A DNA stretch of 10,469 bases from contig JBDLJU010000105.1 of assembly GCA_039714215.1 (NCBI GenBank), forward strand, positions 1-10,469, written 5' to 3'. The DNA comes from UBA11579 sp039714215. GTDB taxonomy: Bacteria; Chloroflexota; Anaerolineae; Anaerolineales; UBA11579. The position numbers and the translations under genes were made by a program. Position 1 is the first letter of the stretch. Each line of letters starts with the position of its first letter. This document shows positions 6,515 through 10,469 of the stretch, in pieces. The notes below the pieces were generated by a model. It worked only from the letters and a program-made list of their open reading frames with translations. It searched no databases and was not told the origin of the DNA.

Positions 6515-7234
6515 ATGGCAATGCTTGAAGTAAACAACATCCACACCTACTACGGCAATATCCATGCATTAAAAGGTATTTCTCTGACCGTGGACCAAGG
6601 GGAGATCGTGACCCTGATCGGCGCGAATGGCGCTGGAAAAACCACCACCCTGAGAACGATCAGCGGGCTGCTTAAACCGCGTGAGGGCAGCATCACCCTG
6701 AACGGAGATGACCTGATCAGTTATGAAGCCCATGAGCTGGTCTATCAAGGGATCGCCATGGTGCCAGAAGGGCGCGGCGTGTTCTCAAAACTGACCGTTG
6801 CCGAAAACCTGGACATGGGCGCTTACTCTCGCAAAGATAAACCTGAAATTGCCAATGATCTTGAACGAGCTTTCAACCTTTTCCCACGCTTGAAAGAACG
6901 CCGTACCCAGGTGGCAGGGACATTATCTGGTGGTGAGCAGCAAATGCTGGCGATGGGACGGGCATTAATGGCGCGTCCCTCAATTCTGTTGATGGATGAG
7001 CCTTCGATGGGGCTCGCGCCAATTTTGGTTGAAGGCATCTTTGACACAATCACGGAGATCAACAAGGAAGGCACCACCGTTTTGTTGGTGGAACAGAATG
7101 CCCTGATGGCGCTCCAGGTTGCCAGCCGCGGATATGTGCTCCAGACTGGAGAGATCGTGCTTCACGATACTGCTGAAAATCTCAAGCAGAACGAGATGGT
7201 GCAGGAAGCTTACCTGGGAATTGATAAACAATAA
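6515..7234 (+). CDS. livF: Branched-chain amino acid type ABC transporter ATP-binding protein LivF
   Basis: Second ATPase of the importer, 239 aa, the normal family length. Walker A GANGAGKTT is at 36-44 and MVPEGRGVFSKLTVAENL, the LivF hallmark around the Q-loop position, at 82-99. The signature LSGGEQQMLAMGRAL is at 137-151, Walker B ILLMDEPSMGLAP at 157-169, and LLVEQNA at 190-196, where LivF proteins typically carry Gln in place of the H-loop His. The start ATG 6515 has AGGAG (6501-6505) 9 nt upstream; ATG 6521 in the same frame is an alternative two codons later. It follows livG by 4 nt and is the last gene of the operon. Confidence 0.95.
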   Translation: MAMLEVNNIHTYYGNIHALKGISLTVDQGEIVTLIGANGAGKTTTLRTISGLLKPREGSITLNGDDLISYEAHELVYQGIAMVPEGRGVFSKLTVAENLDMGAYSRKDKPEIANDLERAFNLFPRLKERRTQVAGTLSGGEQQMLAMGRALMARPSILLMDEPSMGLAPILVEGIFDTITEINKEGTTVLLVEQNALMALQVASRGYVLQTGEIVLHDTAENLKQNEMVQEAYLGIDKQ

Positions 7235-7256
7235 ACACTACAACTTAATGATTTAG

Positions 7257-7291
7257 AAACTGCTGAGAAGTAAACTTCTCAGCAGTTTTTT
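7257..7291 (+). terminator. Rho-independent terminator of the liv operon
   Basis: AAACTGCTGAGAAG (7257-7270) and CTTCTCAGCAGTTT (7275-7288) form a perfect 14-bp stem with a TAAA tetraloop, and the 3' arm runs into six T (7286-7291). It lies 22 nt after the livF stop. This is a textbook intrinsic terminator and marks the operon end. Confidence 0.93.
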
Positions 7292-7344
7292 GATCGAAGC
7301 AATTGTTTGATTTGATCCTGCGATTTAGCAACAAGGGTGAAAAT

Positions 7345-7373
7345 TTGGTATCTGGTCAATTCTGTGTTTTAAT
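7345..7373 (+). promoter_or_regulatory. Candidate promoter for the 7441 gene
   Basis: TTGGTA (7345-7350, 4/6) is followed after 17 bp by TTTAAT (7368-7373, 5/6), with an extended -10 TG at 7365-7366. The expected start is near 7380, about 60 nt before the gene. It lies after the liv terminator, which fits independent transcription. Confidence 0.4.
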
Positions 7374-7440
7374 TGATGCAGGATTTAACCCAGGGTAAGA
7401 TTGCACTATTACGTAAACTAACATCCTCAAGGACAAGAAA

Positions 7441-8025
7441 ATGGAATCCAAAACTACAAAAACTATTTTAATCATCCTCGGTGTACTGATGCTCTGCTGC
7501 TGTGTTGTGGTTGGCGGCGGCTATTGGGCTCTCACCAGCGGATTTGAATATTTCGCCGACAGCATGATTGTCGATGACCCTGCTCAAATCCAGGAAGCAG
7601 CTGACGAATTGGCGGATTACCAACTTCCGGTAGGCTACCAGGAAGAATTTGTGATGGATATTCTCGGTTTCAAGGCGCTCTTCATCACCCACTCGAGCAA
7701 AAACTCAGTGATCATGCTGATGCAGTTCAATGAGAGTCTCTTCGGCGATGTTGATCAAGCTCGCCAGCAGTTCCAGGACACTTTCCTCCAGCAGTTCCAG
7801 GGTGAGTCAATTCAATTCACGCCGGTGGGACAGGAGCAGGTTGTGATTCGTGGTCAAGAGACCACCTTGTTCATTTACGAAGGGTCTGATTCCGCAGGAA
7901 CTGATTACGAGCAGTGGGTGTCGGTCTTCAATGGCAAAAATGGGACAGTGATGTTGATGGTCTACGGCGCGGTGGGGAGCCTGGATCAGGCCGAGCTGTT
8001 TAGCTTCCTGGATTCCATCGACTAG
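7441..8025 (+). CDS. Membrane-anchored hypothetical protein
   Basis: 194 aa; I cannot assign a named family. A single N-terminal transmembrane segment (about residues 8-30) contains an unusual Cys19-Cys20-Cys21 run followed by VVVGGG. The run does not form a proper lipobox, so a signal anchor is more likely than a lipoprotein. The rest is a soluble, mostly extracytoplasmic domain. An acidic helical stretch (44-60) leads into YQLPVGYQEEFVMDILGFKALFI, a beta-rich middle with IMLMQF, an acidic and Gln-rich helix at 101-120, then VVIRGQETTLFIYEGSDSAGTDYEQWVSVFNGKNGTVMLMVYG. The start ATG 7441 has AAGGA (7429-7433) 7 nt upstream. It is flanked by the liv terminator and a downstream stem-loop, so it is probably monocistronic. 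I infer an envelope location only. Confidence 0.75.
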   Translation: MESKTTKTILIILGVLMLCCCVVVGGGYWALTSGFEYFADSMIVDDPAQIQEAADELADYQLPVGYQEEFVMDILGFKALFITHSSKNSVIMLMQFNESLFGDVDQARQQFQDTFLQQFQGESIQFTPVGQEQVVIRGQETTLFIYEGSDSAGTDYEQWVSVFNGKNGTVMLMVYGAVGSLDQAELFSFLDSID

Positions 8026-8048
8026 CTCGCCATTAAACAATGAAAACG

Positions 8049-8076
8049 TAGACAAGGGGCTTACGCCCCTTGTCTA
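8049..8076 (+). terminator. Stem-loop after the 7441 gene
   Basis: TAGACAAGGGGC (8049-8060) and GCCCCTTGTCTA (8065-8076) form a perfect 12-bp stem with a TTAC loop, 23 nt after the stop codon. The 3' side continues AAATACACC with no immediate T-tract, so on the plus strand it is a non-canonical terminator. On the minus strand the exit side reads CGTTTTC, also weak. Confidence 0.6.
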
Positions 8077-8118
8077 AATACACCTTTTGAAATTCCAAAC
8101 ACAAAGAAAATTTTCAAT

Positions 8119-9273
8119 ATGGCAAAAGCAGAAATCCTCACGATTGGCACCGAAATCCTTCTCGGTGAGATCGTCGATACCAACTCACGTTATATCGCCC
8201 GCCTGCTGCGTGACCATGGCGTGGACATTTATTACCTCTCCACCGTGGGAGACAACGTCGAGCGGATCGCTGATGCTGTACAGCAGGGCCTGGCGCGCTC
8301 AGAGATCATAATTACTACCGGCGGGCTCGGTCCCACGGTGGATGATCCCACCCGCGAGGCAGCCGCCCTGGCAGTCGGCGTGGAAACCGAATTCCGAGAG
8401 GAACTCTGGCAGCAGGTGAAGGAACGCTTCGCCCAGTATGGCCGGATTCCCACCGAGAACAACCGGCGTCAGGCCTACGTTCCGAAAGGCGCAATCGCGG
8501 TTGAAAACCCGGTGGGGACTGCCCCGGCATTCATCGTCGAAACCGAAAACAGCGCGGTGATCGCCTTACCGGGCGTGCCGCGCGAGATGGAATATTTGCT
8601 CAAACACGAGGTAATCCCTTATCTCAAGCGGCGTTTCGGCCTGCAGGGGATCATCAAAGCGCGGGTGCTGAAAACTGCTGGAGCCGGCGAATCACAGATC
8701 GACGAGCTGATTGGTGACCTCGAGACCCTGACCAACCCGACTGTGGGATTGGCCGCTCATGCCGGGGCGGTGGATGTGCGCATCACTGTCAAGGCGGAGG
8801 ATGAAACCGAAGCCGACCGCCTGATCACCCCGGTGGAAGCTGAACTGCGCGCCAGGCTCGGGGATTGGGTCTTCGGTGCTGATAAAGATACTCTGGAAGC
8901 AGTCGCGCTGGAACATTTGGCGGGGCTAGGTTGGTCGCTGGCCGTGGTCGAAGCCGGTCTGGGCGGCAGGCTGACCCAAAAGCTCGCCAGCACAGCAGAC
9001 ACTACCTTTGCAGGAGGTGAGGTGCTGACTGCCTGCCCTGATACCGATAGTTTATCTGCTGCATGCCGCCAATACCGGGAGGCGCATCAAGTCGATGTCT
9101 GCCTGGGAATCAGCTTATCTGTCTTGCAGGACCGGGTTGATATGGAAATCCTGATCATCTCACCGGTAAAAGAACATAGTATCTCTCGCTCCTATGGCGG
9201 TCCGCCGCTGAATGCACCCCGCTGGGCGGTGAATATCTGTCTGGATGTGTTGAGGAAATTGAAGGCAAGATAG
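8119..9273 (+). CDS. cinA: CinA family protein with a degenerate C-terminal PncC-like domain
   Basis: 384 aa. The N-terminal MoCF-like (COG1058) domain is well preserved: ILTIGTEILLGEIVDTNSRYIA (6-27), TTGGLGPTVDDPTRE (66-80), PTENNRRQAYVPKGA (111-125), NPVGTAPAF (130-138) and ALPGVPREM (149-157). This domain type is associated with ADP-ribose or nucleotide pyrophosphatase activity. The KH-like middle starts at KTAGAGESQIDELIGDL. The C-terminal part corresponds to the nicotinamide-nucleotide amidase (PncC) domain, but the nucleophile motif AESCTGG reads VEAGLGG (277-283), and no GxAGPxGG motif is present. The domain is also shortened to about 110 residues. Amidase activity is therefore doubtful, while the N-terminal role may persist. 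No good SD precedes ATG 8119, but that ATG fits the family start exactly. Confidence 0.9.
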   Translation: MAKAEILTIGTEILLGEIVDTNSRYIARLLRDHGVDIYYLSTVGDNVERIADAVQQGLARSEIIITTGGLGPTVDDPTREAAALAVGVETEFREELWQQVKERFAQYGRIPTENNRRQAYVPKGAIAVENPVGTAPAFIVETENSAVIALPGVPREMEYLLKHEVIPYLKRRFGLQGIIKARVLKTAGAGESQIDELIGDLETLTNPTVGLAAHAGAVDVRITVKAEDETEADRLITPVEAELRARLGDWVFGADKDTLEAVALEHLAGLGWSLAVVEAGLGGRLTQKLASTADTTFAGGEVLTACPDTDSLSAACRQYREAHQVDVCLGISLSVLQDRVDMEILIISPVKEHSISRSYGGPPLNAPRWAVNICLDVLRKLKAR

Positions 9274-9304
9274 GGAAAAGATGTTCCCAAGGAGGGATGC
9301 CCGG

Positions 9305-10126
9305 ATGACAGAAACGTATTCAGTAAAACAACCCAGACTGCTAATTATAGGCCGGATAATAAATCTAATTGGTTGTCTCGTTATCTTTGGGATTGCACTA
9401 ACAACCTGGAGGGACTCTTTCGCGCTGATTTTCTCTGGAATAATTTGTTTTCTAGTAATTCTGGAATTTCCGCGCTATTTTTTCAGGCTCGATTTTACTC
9501 TCGAAGAAATCACCATCCACCGCTTTCCCTTCCCACCTAAGGTCATTACTTGCGCTGAAATCACGCTGGTTCAAAGAAAACAATACTTGATAGGTATTGA
9601 CCTGAGAGACGAATTTGGAAAAAGAATCCCAAACATCAGCATTGCCAATGAAGGGATTGAAAAATTTTTTGATATCCTCCGCCTCAGAAGACCTGATTTG
9701 TTCTCCTTTCAAACTGATGGAAGCTTCAAAAAGAAACCAAAGGGTGCATTATTAATTATCCTCTCGATTTGGTTTATTATCGGGATCATCTCTATCAGCC
9801 TAATCAATCTCACCGGAGGACTAATTTTTTCAATCATCTATGTGTTTGTTTCTCTGATATATATCTTTTGGGGAGTTCATGAAGTAAGCATCCAAAACGA
9901 CATTATCACGATTAAAACAATTTTTTCACAGAGGACGTTTAACTCCAAAGAGATTTCCGCAATAATCTTAAAAGGAAAACTTACCAACCCCCTGGTTAAA
10001 TCTATTAAACTTCAACTGAAGGATGGAAAATCCGTCAAGATAAACATCGAAGGTCACAACATGCTGATCTTTTACAACCAGCTCCACCTGTGGTGGGAAA
10101 CACGGATATCAAATCAAAAAGGGTAA
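9305..10126 (+). CDS. Four-helix membrane protein with two PH-like domains in tandem, unknown function
   Basis: 273 aa from ATG 9305. The layout looks like an internal duplication: two membrane segments (about 12-31 and 38-54), then a beta-rich domain starting FTLEEITIHRFPFPPKVITCAEIT (64-125); two more membrane segments (about 148-167 and 171-190), then a second beta-rich domain starting VHEVSIQNDIITIKTIFSQRTFNSKEIS (191-260). Short strands, a DGK-type turn and a closing amphipathic helix (IEKFFDIL, MLIFYNQL) in both halves suggest bacterial PH-like (bPH/YdbT-type) folds; this is inferred from pattern, not a search. The start is set by GGAGG (9291-9295) 9 nt upstream; ATG 9281 in the same frame would place the SD inside the gene. 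The gene is visibly more AT-rich than cinA before it. It lies 31 nt after cinA and 7 nt before the pyrophosphatase gene. Confidence 0.7.
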   Translation: MTETYSVKQPRLLIIGRIINLIGCLVIFGIALTTWRDSFALIFSGIICFLVILEFPRYFFRLDFTLEEITIHRFPFPPKVITCAEITLVQRKQYLIGIDLRDEFGKRIPNISIANEGIEKFFDILRLRRPDLFSFQTDGSFKKKPKGALLIILSIWFIIGIISISLINLTGGLIFSIIYVFVSLIYIFWGVHEVSIQNDIITIKTIFSQRTFNSKEISAIILKGKLTNPLVKSIKLQLKDGKSVKINIEGHNMLIFYNQLHLWWETRISNQKG

Positions 10127-10133
10127 AAAAATA

Positions 10134-10469
10134 ATGGAAATCACCCATTTTCTCAACCAGACCCTGACGATCGAGATCGACCGGCCGCTAGGGTCACGGC
10201 ACCCGGAGCACGGATTTATCTATCCGGTGAACTACGGCTTTCTACCGGGGGTGTTCAGTGGAGACAGCGAAGAACTGGACGCTTACCTGCTGGGGGTATT
10301 TGAGCCGGTGATGGAGTACACCGGGGTGTGCATCGCGATCATCCACCGCCTGGACGACGATGACGACAAGCTGGTGATCGTGCCGGAGGATAAAAGCTAT
10401 ACTTTAGAACAAATAAGAGCTTTGACTGAATTCCAGGAAAGGTTTTTTGAGTCGGAGATGATTGATGAG
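10134..10469 (+). CDS. Small soluble inorganic pyrophosphatase, right edge cuts the last codons
   Basis: Hydrolyses pyrophosphate to two phosphates in the cytoplasm, drawing biosynthetic reactions forward. 112 codons are visible and no stop is reached, but the protein is probably almost complete. Family I (PF00719-like) features are EIDRPLGSRHPEHGFIYPVNYGFLPG (14-39), with the conserved Tyr/Asn/Tyr/Gly block, and SGDSEELDAYLLG (42-54), which carries Asp44 and Asp49 for metal binding with Glu46 in place of the usual middle Asp. Then comes AIIHRLDDDDDKLVIVP (68-84), matching the family Asp/Lys segment. The overall pattern recalls the short pyrophosphatase-like proteins of some Gram-positive bacteria, which are shorter than the E. 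coli enzyme. The start ATG 10134 is 7 nt after the upstream stop; the SD is a weak AAAGGG (10118-10123). Activity is likely but unproven. Confidence 0.82.
   Translation, partial: MEITHFLNQTLTIEIDRPLGSRHPEHGFIYPVNYGFLPGVFSGDSEELDAYLLGVFEPVMEYTGVCIAIIHRLDDDDDKLVIVPEDKSYTLEQIRALTEFQERFFESEMIDE

Noticed and set aside
7292..7344. Distant inverted repeat ATCCTGC (7315-7321) and GCAGGAT (7378-7384)
   Set aside because: Only 7 bp with a 56-nt separation in AT-rich DNA; likely chance.
8087..8311. Open frame starting upstream of cinA in another frame
   Set aside because: It mostly overlaps cinA out of frame, has no RBS, and its protein has no recognisable features.
1..10469. Search for CRISPR arrays, insertion sequences, tRNA or rRNA genes, phage or defence modules
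   Set aside because: No regularly spaced repeats, transposase, terminal inverted repeats, tRNA-like cloverleaf or defence-type protein motifs were seen on either strand.

Overview
The window reads as a chromosomal housekeeping and transport region of a bacterium. I lean towards a Chloroflexota (Anaerolineae-like) genome. The grounds are impressionistic: a lipoprotein ending its signal in AACGS, the character of the GyrB N-terminus, and the mix of small membrane-anchored hypotheticals. No rRNA or other decisive marker is present. Composition is moderate in GC, with AT-rich intergenic stretches and one clearly AT-rich gene (9305-10126).

Layout: (1) 1-1121, minus strand: the first ~373 codons of gyrB (DNA gyrase subunit B), running off the left edge and starting at TTG. 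(2) 1122-1601: a 480-bp divergent intergenic region. It has a convincing promoter for the rightward operon, an inverted repeat over its -10 region, a long leader with a bulged hairpin, and two Shine-Dalgarno sequences. (3) 1602-7234, plus strand: a complete branched-chain amino acid type (HAAT/Liv) ABC importer in the order livK, unknown orf, livH, livM, livG, livF. LivK is a lipid-anchored binding protein, LivH and LivM are the permeases, and LivG and LivF are the ATPases. The order is interrupted after livK by two strong stem-loops and by a small membrane-anchored orf (3022-3588) that looks truncated. A textbook intrinsic terminator closes the operon at 7257-7291. (4) 7441-8025: a single membrane-anchored hypothetical gene with its own candidate extended -10 promoter, followed by a stem-loop. 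(5) 8119-10469: cinA, a two-domain membrane protein of unknown role, and the nearly complete start of a small inorganic pyrophosphatase gene. These three are closely spaced and probably co-transcribed.

How the genes work together: LivK captures a substrate (branched-chain amino acid, other amino acid, amide or urea-like compound; specificity cannot be read from sequence) outside the membrane, and LivHM/LivGF move it inward. The livK-livH discontinuity suggests that the binding protein is made in excess over the membrane complex. I see no CRISPR array, transposon, phage gene, tRNA or rRNA, and no clear previously undescribed system. The most interesting points are the structured livK leader and operator, the unexplained orf inside the liv operon, the degenerate catalytic motif in the C-terminal domain of CinA, and the internally duplicated membrane protein.
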